Notes: generated by a model not told the origin, from the sequence alone. DNA of 64,000 nucleotides from Monosporascus cannonballus (GCA_004154925.1 QJNS01000306.1:1-64000), one strand, 5' to 3'. Counted from the stretch's first letter, positions 34,301 to 47,369 are shown. A program made the numbers and translations.

Positions 34301-37300
34301 ATATATATTATTTACGATAATTTCAAAGTAATTTTTCAATAAATATTTCGTAATCTTAATTATATATATATAACTTATAAAATAATAATAAAAATATATT
34401 TATATATTTTAATAATTTTTAAATTTCGGTTCTGTTAAATCTTATAAAAATTAATAAATAATATATTATATTATTTATTTATTTTCCTTACATTATAATA
34501 TAATAATAAAATTACCGATACTGATAATACAAATTATTAAATAATAAATTTTTAAAACCGCCAAATAAATATTCTTTATATTATAGACTTAATTGGCATA
34601 TATTCTTTAAAAAAACCGCATAACTTAAACGGTTAACCGTTTTCGGAAATTTATGATTTATAACGATTTATATAATATAAATAATATTAGAAATATAATA
34701 ATTTTATTGTTCCGATTAGGAAAAATACAAAATACGATATATCTTATAGTATATATTATATAAACGTTATTTTTATAATATTAAACCAAAGAAAACTCCG
34801 TAATTATATGCAGTTAATTGCTAAATAAATAACTTTATATAACAATTGAATTTTTAGGTATTACGGCATATTTGGTATTAATATTAAGGATTTCGGCGGT
34901 TATTCGGAATATCTAATTATTATTACATTTATATAGAATTTTGATATAAAGGAATTTTTAGAATTAGCCGGAGAAAAAATAAAAGAATTCTTAGAATTAA
35001 CCGGGGACCTAATTACGCCGATAAAAAGAAAATGCGGTAAGGGAAAAAAAGTTAAATCCGGCCGTTAACTTTTATTAAAAGAATTAAAAAACTTTAATTT
35101 AAAAAAATAATTACTAAAATTTACAATAAAATAACGACAAAATATATAAACGGCTTTGAATAATATTAATTAGCACCGCACGTCGATAGATATTAATTTT
35201 AATTACAAAAAGATAAAGTTATAAAATATAATTAATAAAAATTTATTATAAACTTAAAATTTTAAATATTTCGAATTAATATCTGGAAAAATACGGACCT
35301 TAAAATAACGATATTAATAACGAAAATATAATTTTCCTAATATTGGCGAAAAATTATATTTATTATTTATTTAGCCGTATAATCGATTTTTTATCTTAAT
35401 TATTCGACCCGAACTAAAATATCTTAAAAGTTAAAAAAAAATGAAAAAATTTAAAAATTAATATAAGGAATTCGAAAAAAAACCGAGAAATATAATTTAA
35501 GAAATTTTAATTCGGCGTCGTAAATCAAAAGTTATAAGTTAAAAAAATAATGTGATAATAACTGCGATACATTATAATTTAAATCATATAATGCAAAATT
35601 CCGTTAATTGTCTTAATTAAAAAGATTTATGATATATTTATTATGGCCTATAATTAATCCGGATTAAAATATATAAATATTTCGTATAAATCTTAACATA
35701 TCAAAAATGAATAAACTTAATAAATTTAATAAATAAATAATATATTAATAATTTTAATTAATATTATACAAATATTTATAATTATTACATTTTATAATTA
35801 TAAGGTTATGCCGAAACCGAATACGTTTTTTATTATTGGCCTTAATTAAATCCGGCAGAATTTCGTTTTGTATTTTTTAACATAATATTATAATTATTTT
35901 TTAATTTATTATTTATATTATTATCCGATAAGTACCGTTTATTTTTAACGTGGAATTCCTTAATTTCGATAAAAATTATTATTTCGATTTTTTTTTCCCA
36001 ATATATTATACATAATATCGGGTTACGGATTTTTATATTTTAGTAAGTTCGTGGATTCCGATAATAATATAAAAATAAACGAATAATACGAATATAAATA
36101 CGATAACGAAAATAAGGTTAAAAGGTTAAAAATATTTTAAAAATAATAAGTTTTATATTACCGTTATAAATAAAAAAACGAATTAAAGTTTTATTTAAAA
36201 TTACTTAATATATTATAAATTACGTATATAAATATAAACGGTATTTTAACTAAAATTATAATTTTAAATTACGAAAATATATAAACTACATACTGGTTTA
36301 ATATTTAAATTATTAATCTTAATATTAAATTATTAATTATTAATTTCAATCGAAAAATTATATACGATATATTTTAAGTAAAACGAAATATAATTTAAAA
36401 TAACCTTATAATTTTTTAAATATTTATTAAATTTATAACATAATAATAATTTATAACTTATATAAATTTGTTTACGATATAAAAATGTAACACCGTTATT
36501 TCCGATTAATTAAATTTTGTTTTTTGCAGAAAGTTATTTATATCTTTTATAAAATCGAAAATATAATATTTTTATATATTATATATAGCTTAAAAAATAA
36601 ACAAATTTTTAAAATATCTTAATATTATTATTTATCGAAACCGGGAACGGCTTTAATTAATTTAATCATATTTTGAAATAAATATAAATCTTTAATTTGG
36701 TTTAATTTATTTAAATATTGATTAAATAAAAACCGTTTAAATTAAATGAAAATAAATATTTATTTTACTTTTTTATTATTAAATAAAAATAACCATACGA
36801 AAAATAATTCGTTTATCCGTCGTTTATATTAGAATTTTATTATTTCTTAAATAATTCTTTTTACCGAACCGGCTTTTAATTATTTTTATGTAAATATTTT
36901 GGAATGTAAAAATTCAGATATATAAAAAAATTAAAAGTATATATATTATAATAAATTTTAATCGGAATTAGGTTATTACGGTCCTTTTTATTATAATAAC
37001 TTTATATTTTTTCAATATATTAAAGTCGTTTTAAATTTATATTTGCTGTTAAATAACGTTTATTATTAAGGCCTTATTTTTATTTAATATTATAAATTAA
37101 AATTACTTTATTTTAAAAATTTCAAAGTAATATCTTAACCCGCTGAAAATTTAAATTAAAATTTAATAATTCTTTGTCCTAATTAAGATTATTTGTAGTA
37201 AATTACGTATTATTTTTCTTATTATTCCATTTTATTACGTTATTTTTTTATAACGGTTTTTATATTTTTATAAATAATACGGTTTTTATTTTGCCGAATC

Positions 37301-39125
37301 TGGACTTTTTTAATTATTTTATTTTTTAAATAATAAATAATGTTTGTTTTATATTTATCGAACGCCTAATATAATGCAAATAATATAACTAATTTATAAT
37401 TAATTATGTTTAATTATTAATAATTACGAACCGTTTAATTAAATTATTATTATAAATTTTTAATCGAAAACTTTTATATTATATCTTATTATATATTTTA
37501 AATTATATCTAATATATTTATATTTAATTTAAAAATAATAATAAATATAACGATATAAATAAAATTATTTAATTATTTTAAATTATTATATGTATAGAAT
37601 TAATTTTCGTAAGGTATTTTAGAATTATAAAATTTAATAACTTTTCTAATTTTCGATAAATACTTCTAATTTACCATAATCCTAATTAAATACTTATACA
37701 TATTTATAAATTTCGCCTTATTATTAATATAAATAATAACTTTAATAATAAAATACAAATTATTAAATTAAGTTAAGTAAATATTATTTAAAAATCTAAA
37801 TATATTAATTATTAAAAAATCGAAATAGTTCTAATTTAAATATTAACCTTTAAATATAAAAAACATAATATTAGTTTCGGAACGCTTAATATTAAAATAT
37901 CGCATTTTTGCCTTATTACTATATTTAATTAAATTACCAATTTAACGAAAACCATTATATTTCGCAATTATTTCTTTTGTAATATTATTAATAATTATTA
38001 TATATATAAATTAATCTATATAAGCAAAAAGTTTAAAACGTAAATTACGGATATTAATATATCTAAACCGAAAATCCTTTAATTTTAATAATAAATATAT
38101 TTTGTTAATAATAATTAAATTATAATATCGTTCAAAAATAAAATTTAATATAATAATTTGGAATTAATTATTTAATATTTATTTGAAATTAACAATAATA
38201 TAATTATATTATTTGATAAATATATAATTAAATATTTTTAAATTAAGTTTTTTCGTAACCGTAAATATTAAAATGTAAATAAAATGTAAAATTATTAATA
38301 TAAAATTTTATTATTTTTTTATCAATTTAATTAATAATATTACCTAAAAAATAATTAAATTATTTATTTTTAAAAAAGTTTAAATAATTAAAAAAAAATT
38401 AAAGTTTATTTTAAAAACAAAAAAATACTAAATTTTCCGAAAACCCAATTATATATCATACCGATTTATATTTTTATAAAATACGGCCTTATTTATTAAG
38501 TATAACGCCTAATATAAAGTAAATAAATCGAAAGTATAAGGTTTTTATAAGGTTATCGGTTATATATATAACGTTAATATATAGGTTAATTATGTTTATA
38601 TCGCCAAAAACCGGTAGAAATATTCAATAAAAATAAACGTTTTATTTTAAAAAACTAAATATTCGAAAATTTAAAATATTTATTTTAAGTTTTTAAATAT
38701 ATTACCATTATTTAATTAATTAGGAAAAAAATATGTTTTAAGATTTATTATGGACGATTTTAACCTTAATATATTATAATTTTAATTTTTAAAATTATAT
38801 TATTATTATATTAATTTAAAAAAATTATATAATTATAATATATATTAATTTCGAATTTTGGATTATTTTTTTATTATAACAATTTTTATTTTATATTAAT
38901 TAAAACCATTATTATATTAAGAAATAAAGATTTTAATTTTGCGTTAAATTATATAGGTTAAAATATTAAGAATTTCGGCATTAATATATATTATTAAAAG
39001 AAATAAGAATAATAATTTTTGTAAATTTATATAAGAACGTATTAAACGAAAGAAAAAAAATCATAATTTGTTATTAGACCTTATTTTGGAGGTTTTATTA
39101 TTTTTGTAAATATTATTCTTAAAGG
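28381..39125. other. 10.7-kb extremely AT-rich block, unidentified
   Basis: Long stretches of mixed A and T with isolated CG dinucleotides, including a (TA)n run near 28465-28484. No LTR ends, no retrotransposon catalytic box and no frame worth calling were recognised. An 81-codon frame at 32195-32440 is Ile/Tyr/Asn-only composition. Better frames flicker at 34952-35066 (plus: GEKIKEFLELTGDLITPIKR) and 38700-39115 (plus: FIMDDFNLN, then DFNFALNYIG, NIKNFGINIYY). These suggest one or more destroyed transposons of unknown kind. Confidence 0.6.
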
Positions 39126-39233
39126 AGTTTAGCTGATATATTGGACCCTTGACAAATAATTCTTGATCAAAAGTTAAGGCTGTGGCTACGACTGCTGCGC
39201 CGCAGGCGCAGCCACAACCTCCAAAATAGGGTC
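39077..39233. repeat. Inverted repeat with inner GC-rich hairpin
   Basis: GACCTTATTTTGGAGGTT at 39077-39094 is mirrored by AACCTCCAAAATAGGGTC at 39216-39233 (one C/T difference, RIP type). Just inside the right arm, GGCTGTGGCTACG (39178 onward) pairs with the sequence ending GCAGCCACAACC, giving a strong stem. It looks like the end of a DNA transposon or a foldback element; the other end was not found. Confidence 0.6.
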
Positions 39234-39434
39234 CTGATCACGATGAGGCAAGAATTGATAAGAGCGCACATATTGCGCTACTTATAGCTGAGAGTAACAG
39301 TAGCGAACCCTCCTTTTATACACGTAAATACAACTGTAGCTAAGAGGAAAAGGTACCAGGGGTGCATAAAGTAGCCTCCTTTCAGTACGTGACCAAACTG
39401 AGCCAAGGCTTAGCTGTTTGATCGACTTCAGCTA
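39126..39434. other. Unmutated patch left of LTR fragment
   Basis: Ordinary-composition DNA of about 300 bp with no open frame or known motif apart from the hairpin arm. It ends where the LTR fragment starts. Confidence 0.5.
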
Positions 39435-39592
39435 TGTCATGGCCCAACCGGCCACGGTCTCCAGAAACGGTCTGCCACGACCCAAGCACAGGTGCGCGGT
39501 GGGGCAGGTCACGTGATGGATCACCAACTTACTGGCTGTGAGCCAGTGAGCCGGATCACCAACTTATTGGTGGTAAGCTAGTAAGCCGGATT
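39435..39592 (+). repeat. Nearly unmutated chromovirus LTR fragment (U3 type A)
   Basis: The first 158 bp of a type A LTR: TGTCATGGCCCAACCGGCCA and onward, through two 36-bp U3 units, cut off after CCGGATT where the C1 LTR begins. It has CA and TG at places where G1 and G2 have TA, so it shows what the family looked like before RIP (for example TGTCATGG here against TGTTATGG elsewhere). Confidence 0.88.
39508..39516. promoter_or_regulatory. CACGTG site in LTR U3
   Basis: GTCACGTGA lies at the same place in U3 as the palindromes of S1 and G4, before the tandem repeat block. In G1 the same site is degraded to GTTATGTAA. Confidence 0.4.
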
Positions 39593-39756
39593 TGTCAGCT
39601 AGCAGGGGGGTGCTTTAGCACCCCATATACGGAAGATTCCCTCTGATCGGAACATATATATTCCAGGACTAGATCACCTTAACATACAGTACGCGTTTTA
39701 AAGCATCTGCAACTAATTATTAATATATATATAACTAATATCCTTTATATCTAATA
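39593..39756 (+). repeat. 5' LTR of C1
   Basis: TGTCAGCTAGCAGG to ATCTAATA (RIP form of ATCTGACA). It contains the hairpin GGGGTGCTTTAGCACCCC near its 5' end. The first 80 bp are unmutated and the remainder increasingly mutated. Confidence 0.88.
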
Positions 39757-42700
39757 ATTAAAGGTTTTATTCGCTTAATTAAGGCATATATTAATTAATT
39801 ACCTATTATTTAAATAATATATGTTATATATGAATTATAATTATCGAAATACGTTAATAATAATAATAACGACCGTACCGTTAACGTTCTTTATTTTTTA
39901 TGAAAAACCTAAAAATTAAAATCGTTTTAAAAGTAAATTCTAATTTAAAGCATATGCGTTCGATATTTGGAATTATATCGATTTTAATTAAAACCTTTAA
40001 TAACATATTAAACTTATAAAACTTAATATAATTTTTTACCGAAAAAAAAACCGAATCTGTTATATAATATAAATTAATACTTTAAACGGTTTTTCGTCCA
40101 TATTTATATTTTTCGAAAAAGATTATTAAAAAGTTTAATTATATTAATTATTTAATAAATACGTTTAAAATAATAATTAAATATAAATATGCTTATAATT
40201 AACATTTTACAATATATATTTATAAGGATTAAAAATACTATATTATTTATAAAAAAAATAATTTTACGACATAAATTTTGAAGGTAATATTTTTAATAAT
40301 TAAAAAAATTAAATTTTTTAAAAAATATATTAATAAAAATAATATTTTAATTTAAGTAAATCAGGCAAAATATATAATACTAAATATTTAATTAATACTT
40401 AATAGGAACATTATAAATAGTTAAAATAAATTTAGAAATTAACAAAAACATTAAATAAATAAATTATAAAATAAATAAATATTATAGCTTAAAAATAATA
40501 ATACAATATTTCGAAAACGAAAATAACAATCGTATAAATTAACGATTTATATATAATATTAATTTTTATTATAAGGATTTAAATAATTATTTTCCAAATA
40601 ATAAAAAAAGGCCAAAATTAATAATAATACGATAAAATATTGTAAAATAATAATAATTATATTATATAATTAAATTATAACATTTTTATAATAACTATTA
40701 AAAGTATTAAGATAAAGTTTTTAATGTTTTACGGAATATTTATAAATTCTTTTAATTAAAATAATTTTAATTAAAAACTTTTTAAAAATATTAATCCTTA
40801 ACCGTAAGAAAAGAATTTTAAGCCATAAATTAAAATAAAATAACCGTAAAGGTTTCGATACGAATTAAAATAATAATAAGCGAAACTTTTAAAATTTAAA
40901 TATATAATATATTTATTATAAAAATATTTAATTAATTACTTTATAATATTTAATTATTATTATATTTTTTTAAAATATTTTAACACATTTTTATTTTAAT
41001 AATAAAATAATAATATAAATTTATTAACGAATTTTAGCTAATTAAGTTTTAAAAGAAACTATTAACTGTTTATTAAATATTAAAAACAATTTAATATTTA
41101 AAAAATAATTTAATATCTTTTACAAAATATAATAAATATTAATATATTTTTTGATTATTATTTAACTTAATATTATAAATATTTTATTTTATCGGTTAAA
41201 AATTTAAATTATTTTAAATATAAAAGATTTAATATATCTTTTTAATTTAATTAATAAATTTTTAAATTTTATATTTATTATTTGAAATAATATAATATAC
41301 ATAAAAAATAGTTATATTGCGATTGAAAAATATAAGAAAATTAATATAATTTTTAAAACCATAATAATACGAAAATATTATATTTATATAATATAATATA
41401 TTACGAAAATTTCGTATATAATTTGGTATTTTTTCGGTAATTCCGGAAGAAAAATATTAATAAAATAATTTAAAAATAAATATTTTTATTAAAAATAAAT
41501 ATAATTAAATAATTATTAAGGTTATAAATAAATTTATTAAATTTGATATTAAAAATATTAACGTAGTTATTATTTATAAAGTTTTAATAATTTATAAATT
41601 AAATATTAAGTCGTAAATAATAAAATTATTAAAAATTAATAATAATATTATATAATACTTAAAATTAAAATATTTAAAATCCGAAATAATTATTTAATTA
41701 TAATTTAATATAAAAAAATTTATTTAAAAAATTTTATAATAATTAAATATTAAATATATAATAAAATAAATGTTAAAATATTAATAAATTATAAATTAAA
41801 AGAATATTTTAATTAAAATAAAAATTTAATATTAATTTTATAAATTTTAAAATATATTTTAAAAAATATAAATATATTATATTTATTATCGATAAATATT
41901 TACGTTTTATTTAAGATATTTACGTTAAAAATCTGATAATAAAATATATTTATTATAATATTTTATTATTTTTAAAAGGTTTTTATAAATAATTAAAAAT
42001 AATAACAAAATCCTAAAAGAATATTAATTTTAAAATATATTTTAATTTCTTTATTATTAAATTTATATATTTAATATTATATATTTAAATTTAAAACAAA
42101 AATGTAAAATATTTAAAAAAATATAATTAAGAAAAAAATAATTATAATATTAAATAACGTTAATTTATTTTGATTTTTAATTATAAATATTTTTAAATAT
42201 GTAATTTTTTAGTAAAATATTTATAATATTTATTATATATATTTAATATATTAAAATAATATTTATAATTTTATTTATATACTTATAATTATTTAATTTA
42301 TATTAATATATTTATTATTATAAAACAATAAATATTATAAAAATTAAATTTTAAAAATTAAATTAATTATTTTTTATTATTAATTTATAAATATTTACGA
42401 AATTTAAAATTAATTATTTAATAATATTATTATTATGTAAAATATATAATTTAATAAAAAAGTATTTTTTTAAATAATAATAAAATTTTAAAAAATATTT
42501 TTTATATATTATAAAATAAATTATAAAAATTATTCCGTAAAATAAAAATATTTAATTAAAATAATTATTTTTGAATTTTTAAATAAAAAAAATAAAAATT
42601 TAAATAAATTAATATAATTATTAAATAAATAAAATAAATAATTTAAAAATCATATTAACATAAATTACGTAACAAATTAAATAAATATAAATATATTTAT

Positions 42701-44451
42701 AAAATTCTTAATTATTTTTATATAATTATTATATTTAAATTAATTTTTTTAAATTATTATTGTAATAATTATATTAATATTAAAATAAATAATACGAAAT
42801 TTTCTTATATTATTTAATTAAAAATAAAAAAAGAAAATAAAACTTTTTTATAAATTATAATCATAAATTTTGCATATATTTTATATTAAAAAAATATAAT
42901 TTAAAATAAATATAAAATATAAAATATTATATTTAATATAAAATAAGTAATTTTTTAATAAATATATATAATAATCGGCCAATAAATTATAGAATATTGA
43001 AAAGTTTAATTATTTAAAATATATATTATTTTTTCGAAACAGTTAATAATATTTTAATATATAAAAATCTTTTAAAATTATAAAATTAAATATATAAATA
43101 AAATATATTATTTTTATTATAAAATTATAAGAAATTAAATATAGATTTATTAAAAATATCTTATAAAATTAAAAAAATTATTTATAATATTATAAAAAAA
43201 ATACAATTTTAAAAAATTATAAATAGATTTTTAAGTAAAAAATTAAATTATAAAATATATATAAATATGTATTTATAAATTTAATATATATAAAAATTAA
43301 AAAAATTATAATTTAATTTAATTTTTAATAAATTTTTTAATTCTATTTATTAAAAAATATATTTTTTTATAAATAATATTTGTATAATATATTATAAATA
43401 AATTTAAGTTTTATTAATTAATTAAGTTAATAAATTTAAAAATAATAATATTTTTTAAATATTAAAATAATTAAAAATAAATTTAATAAAATATTTTAAT
43501 TATTTTAATTTAATTTTATAAATAAATTTATGAATTTAAAATTTAAAAATGTTTTAAATAAATTTTGAAAAATATTTATTATTAATATTATATTATTGCC
43601 AAATTATAATATAACTTATTTAAATTTTATTAATATATATTTTAAAAAATCGATTTTATTTTTTTCGTAATATTTAATATATAATTTAATTTATTTTTTT
43701 AAAATATTTTAAATTTATTTAATTTAATTTAAATCTTAATAATATATATTAAAAAATACCGATTACATTATATTATATTTAATCAAAATTAAAATATTAA
43801 AATAATAATTTAAAAATAAAACTTTATTAAATATTTAAAATAATATTTTTTAATAAATAATATAATTAATTAAAAATAAATTAAAACTTATATTATAAAA
43901 TGATTTAAAATAATAATAAAATATTAAAAATATAAATAAAATATAATATTTATTTATATAATAAAAATTAAATTATTATTTTTAATATAAATTTTAAAAA
44001 AATATTATTTACTTTTTAATTTATTAACAAATTAAAATTTATTTTAAATATATATTTATTAAGTATATAATATTATAATTAATATATTATATAATTTATT
44101 AATACCGATATTATTATATTAATAATACAATTACGATATATAAATATATTTAATTATTAATTATAACAAATTACAAAAAAGAATTAATTAAAATAAATTA
44201 TACATTTATAAATAATATATTAATTAAAGGTTTAATAAAAACCTTATTATAAAAAGTTTTTAAATATTTTAAAAAAATAATTTAAATTAATAAATATGAC
44301 GGAAATTTTCGATTAATAAAAAAATACCTTATGAAAAATTTTAAAAAAAACCTTAATTAATTAAAAAAAATAATTAATGGAAAAAATATAAATTAAATAA
44401 TTATGGCCTTAAGAATTATAATAATTAATACCGTAAACACTTTAAGATGTT
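39757..44451 (+). pseudogene. gag-pol of C1, unreadable
   Basis: The segment is homologous to C2: for example 39757-40200 aligns with the C2 5' interior, and 43600-43640 aligns with the C2 truncation point near 47641. AT content is extreme and no domain can be read directly. Confidence 0.6.
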
Positions 44452-44460
44452 AAAGGGGTA
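44452..44460 (+). other. Polypurine tract of C1
   Basis: AAAGGGGTA stands directly before the 3' LTR, as expected for plus-strand priming. Confidence 0.6.
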
Positions 44461-44540
44461 TATTAGCTAGCAGGGGGTGCTTTAGCACCCTATATACGGA
44501 AAATTCCCTTTGATCGGAACATATATATTCCGGGACTAGA
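44461..44540 (+). repeat. 3' LTR of C1, left part
   Basis: TATTAGCTAGCAGGGGGTGC onward, identical in order to 39593-39672 apart from RIP-type changes. It is interrupted after CTAGA by S2. Confidence 0.88.
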
Positions 44541-44973
44541 TATAACGAACCTGTTATATATCCACCTGGAGGTATAAGCAGTATCCGAAATGGGGTCTTG
44601 ATTTGCAGGTAATAATAAGGAGAGGAATAATCCAATAAAGGTTTGTTCGTTAAAGAGATTTAAAGATTTTTTTCCTAATTAAAGAACGGTATAATTATTT
44701 TTAATTAAAAGCTTAGATTAATAACTAAGGAGCGAAAATTAAGTAAATATTATTTATATGAAAAACCGATTCATTATATATCCCAATTCCTAAAATGAAT
44801 ATATTGTAGATCTATGTAATCTATATGATCTATGCGACCCAGCCTCATAGATCACTTAGATCTTTAGATCACTTCCAAGGCCAAGCCTTCCTACCCGAGG
44901 TTTAGCCGTGGCAGGCCTACGTTAGGCCTTAAAGGTTGGTCTCCTCGAGACAGGAACCCCTGTTCCTGTAACA
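44541..44973 (-). repeat. Solo LTR S2 of an unrelated LTR family
   Basis: A 433-bp LTR in reverse orientation, TATAACGAACC to CCTGTAACA in window orientation, with the perfect 5-bp duplication CTAGA at 44536-44540 and 44974-44978. Its U3 (44805-44940) keeps normal composition with repeated GATCTATG and GATCACTTAGATC motifs, while the R-U5 side is AT-rich. It does not share R-U5 with the chromovirus LTRs. Confidence 0.85.
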
Positions 44974-44978
44974 CTAGA

Positions 44979-45061
44979 TCATCTTAAAGTGCAATGCGCG
45001 TTTTAGAGCACCTGCAACTAGTCATCAATACATATACAACTGATGTCCCTTATATCTGACA
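44979..45061 (+). repeat. 3' LTR of C1, right part
   Basis: The continuation of the split LTR, ending ATATCTGACA, unmutated. Together with 44461-44540 it restores the 163-bp LTR. Confidence 0.87.
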
Positions 45062-45236
45062 TTATCGGTTCTTTCGGTACTGCCGGTTCTTTCGGTACTT
45101 TTATCGGCGGGGTACCGACTAACAGCACGTCAGTCAGCAGCATCTCCTTTATTGAGAGCTACGTTACTCACATATATGAACTTCTTTATACTCTCACTCT
45201 ATCATAATGCCATACGCCTTTAGATAGCGAGCACCC
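45062..45236. other. 3' flank of the chitinase gene
   Basis: Ordinary-composition DNA between C1 and the chitinase stop codon. A direct repeat of CGGTTCTTTCGGTAC occurs at 45066-45080 and 45084-45098. It probably includes the 3' untranslated region; no polyadenylation signal is certain. Confidence 0.5.
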
Positions 45237-46060
45237 CTACCTCGTCTCTAATATATGAGGGAAATCTGGCTCTAGACTAGCAATCTCGGCCTCAATAGCA
45301 TCCCTTGACGCTCCATTGAGTTGCACAACAATCCCCGTATGTGTCCCGTTACGCTGACCGGAAGTTGAGTCTACAGTCATTAACCCGGAGGACTCTTTCG
45401 ATATCCACCACGTGACGCATCCATAATCGTATCTATCCACGATTGCTGCGCCGTAAGCCTTATTCAGGTCCGAGCCATCACATGCCAACAGCATCTGGGC
45501 AAAGCTGTCTATACACCAGTCGCCCATTGGGACCTCCCCCTTACTCTTGCAACCGCTTTGATCCTCCGACCACTTGACTGACGCCAGGAGTCCTGTGCTC
45601 TCACTCCTCGACACGTATCCGAATGTATTGGATGATGTCAGTGGCGGGCTGGCACACAAATGTTCAACAACTACTTCGGCCTCAGAGCCATCAAAACTCA
45701 ACCAGCGGCCATCATCGTTGTATTCCCTAAAGCAGTACGGTTTGGGGGTATCGGGTCCTGTTGGGAGCGGAATATCGGTATTTTTTGTGGTCGTGGGCCT
45801 GGATGTGGTCGTCGTGCTCGTAGTGGTAAAATCCTCAAATAACCCTTCCGAGCTCAATGTCGATAAGACATCCCGTGCTGCATCCAGTTCCTCGTCTTCT
45901 GAAAGTGGAGTTATGTCCCATGGCTCCCAGAGTTCGAAGTACCCATCGTAAGCTATCCCTGGCATGGGCTCAGGTTCATCGTCATCTGGATCATCCGGAT
46001 CATCTGGATTGGAGCCGGGTGGTGGGAGCGGCCGGTCGGGATCTTCAGGATCAAAGAAAT

Positions 46061-46143
46061 CTAGTATAACTGTCAGAGCTAGGGGGAACTCATATCGTTT
46101 GACCAAACCGATGGCAAGGAACAAGAAATGATTTAGAACATAC
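46061..46143 (-). other. Intron of the chitinase gene (83 bp)
   Basis: On the minus strand GTATGT at 46143 and ATACTAG ending at 46061. Removing it joins LLFCSGILP to DFFDPEDPD in frame. Confidence 0.75.
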
Positions 46144-47369
46144 CTGGTAAAATACCGCTGCAGAACAGGAGACATGGCCTGTCACAGAAAAGCTTACATT
46201 GAGTGCCACACTTTGCCTTACATATAGGCTTGGGGGAGCCGCTCTCATGAACTATGATTACAGGTGGGTCGTCCTGATCCGGCGTTGAGGATGTAGTTGG
46301 TGAGGGTCCTTCCCCACTTACCGGCCATGGCCATGGTCTTGGGGTAATGGTCCGCGTCTTGCTAGGCAGTGGGCCACTAGACTTTTGAGTGATGATAAAA
46401 GGCGGTGGTCGTATGCTTGTAGTCAGTATTATTGTGCCTGATGTCTCTTCTCGCGTAACGTTGTAGTTCCAAAAAGGTATTATCGAAGTCGTCAGTGGTG
46501 GTACCGTGATGACCGTTGTTTCAATTTTTGATACGAACACACTTGTCGTAATCGTGGTTCCTTCACCTGGCCAGGTCGTATTTTCGAACCAGCCACGCTC
46601 GAGCGATGTGGTAAAAGGGGGAATGTGATAGTAGTGGCAGTGGGGAGGGTCAATGAAGGGAAAATGTACTCGCACGGCGGGAAACACTTAACAGTTGCAG
46701 TTCCGCCAGGGGCATCAAAGACCTCAGGATCGATATAAATCGGGCCAGATCCGCTACCCGAGTCCTCAAAACACGCTCCGCTTTGACAGCCCGGTCCACA
46801 GTGGGTGTCAGAGCTCCCACACCAACCACTCGAGGAACAACAGCTACCCTGGGGCCACAGGCCGCAGTAAGTATTTCCATGGCCAGCCCCACAGGTGCCG
46901 TCTGTTGTCTCTATCCCCTCGTGACATTTGCCGTTGAGGCACCCAGACCCGCAATGCGTATCACTGCTACCACACCACCCACCCGAAGAACAGCATTTCC
47001 CAAACCCGCTTCCCTCACACACGGTACCACCATTGTCTGGACCGCATCGACCGTCGGTTGAGAGCGGAGCATCGTCGGTATCCCCGGTACCCGAGTTGAA
47101 GTCAACACTCCAAGCCATAGTGCCACCGAAACAAAGGTCGTTAGCGAATTTCCGTTTCAGTTCATGTGTTTCTTCGTCGTCGTAGCCAATCCACTGATCA
47201 TCCCAGACCAGCTCTTTCATCATCGACTCTGAATTCAGACGGGGCTTAATGTTCTTCTCTTTGATTAAATTCTTGATCTCAGTGAGTGAAAGCACACCGG
47301 CACTGTTGGTACACTTCCCAGGCTTGCTTGGCCCTGAGAATAAGCATCCAAGCTCATTGCAGCTTGAAT

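Larger units (their letters stand above)
39593..45061 (+). mobile_element. Ty1/Copia element C1, heavily RIP-mutated
   Basis: A 164-bp 5' LTR (39593-39756) and a 3' LTR (44461-44540 plus 44979-45061) end in TGTCAG and CTGACA, a 6-bp inverted terminal repeat. Without the solo LTR S2 the element is about 5.0 kb, normal for Copia. Assignment rests on C2, which aligns with it and has readable Copia protease and integrase segments. C1's own interior has no readable frame. No target duplication joins the two ends (GGATT at 39588-39592, TTATC at 45062-45066). Confidence 0.78.

Noticed and set aside
44450..44635. 61-codon minus-strand frame across the C1 3' LTR
   Set aside because: It spans the junction of the Copia LTR and the solo LTR S2, so it cannot be an old gene, and it has no recognisable motif.
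45574..47185. Several open frames of 60-125 codons on the plus strand and in other minus frames across the chitinase
   Set aside because: They are shadows of the GC-normal chitinase exons. The Thr/Asp repeats keep other frames open by composition.
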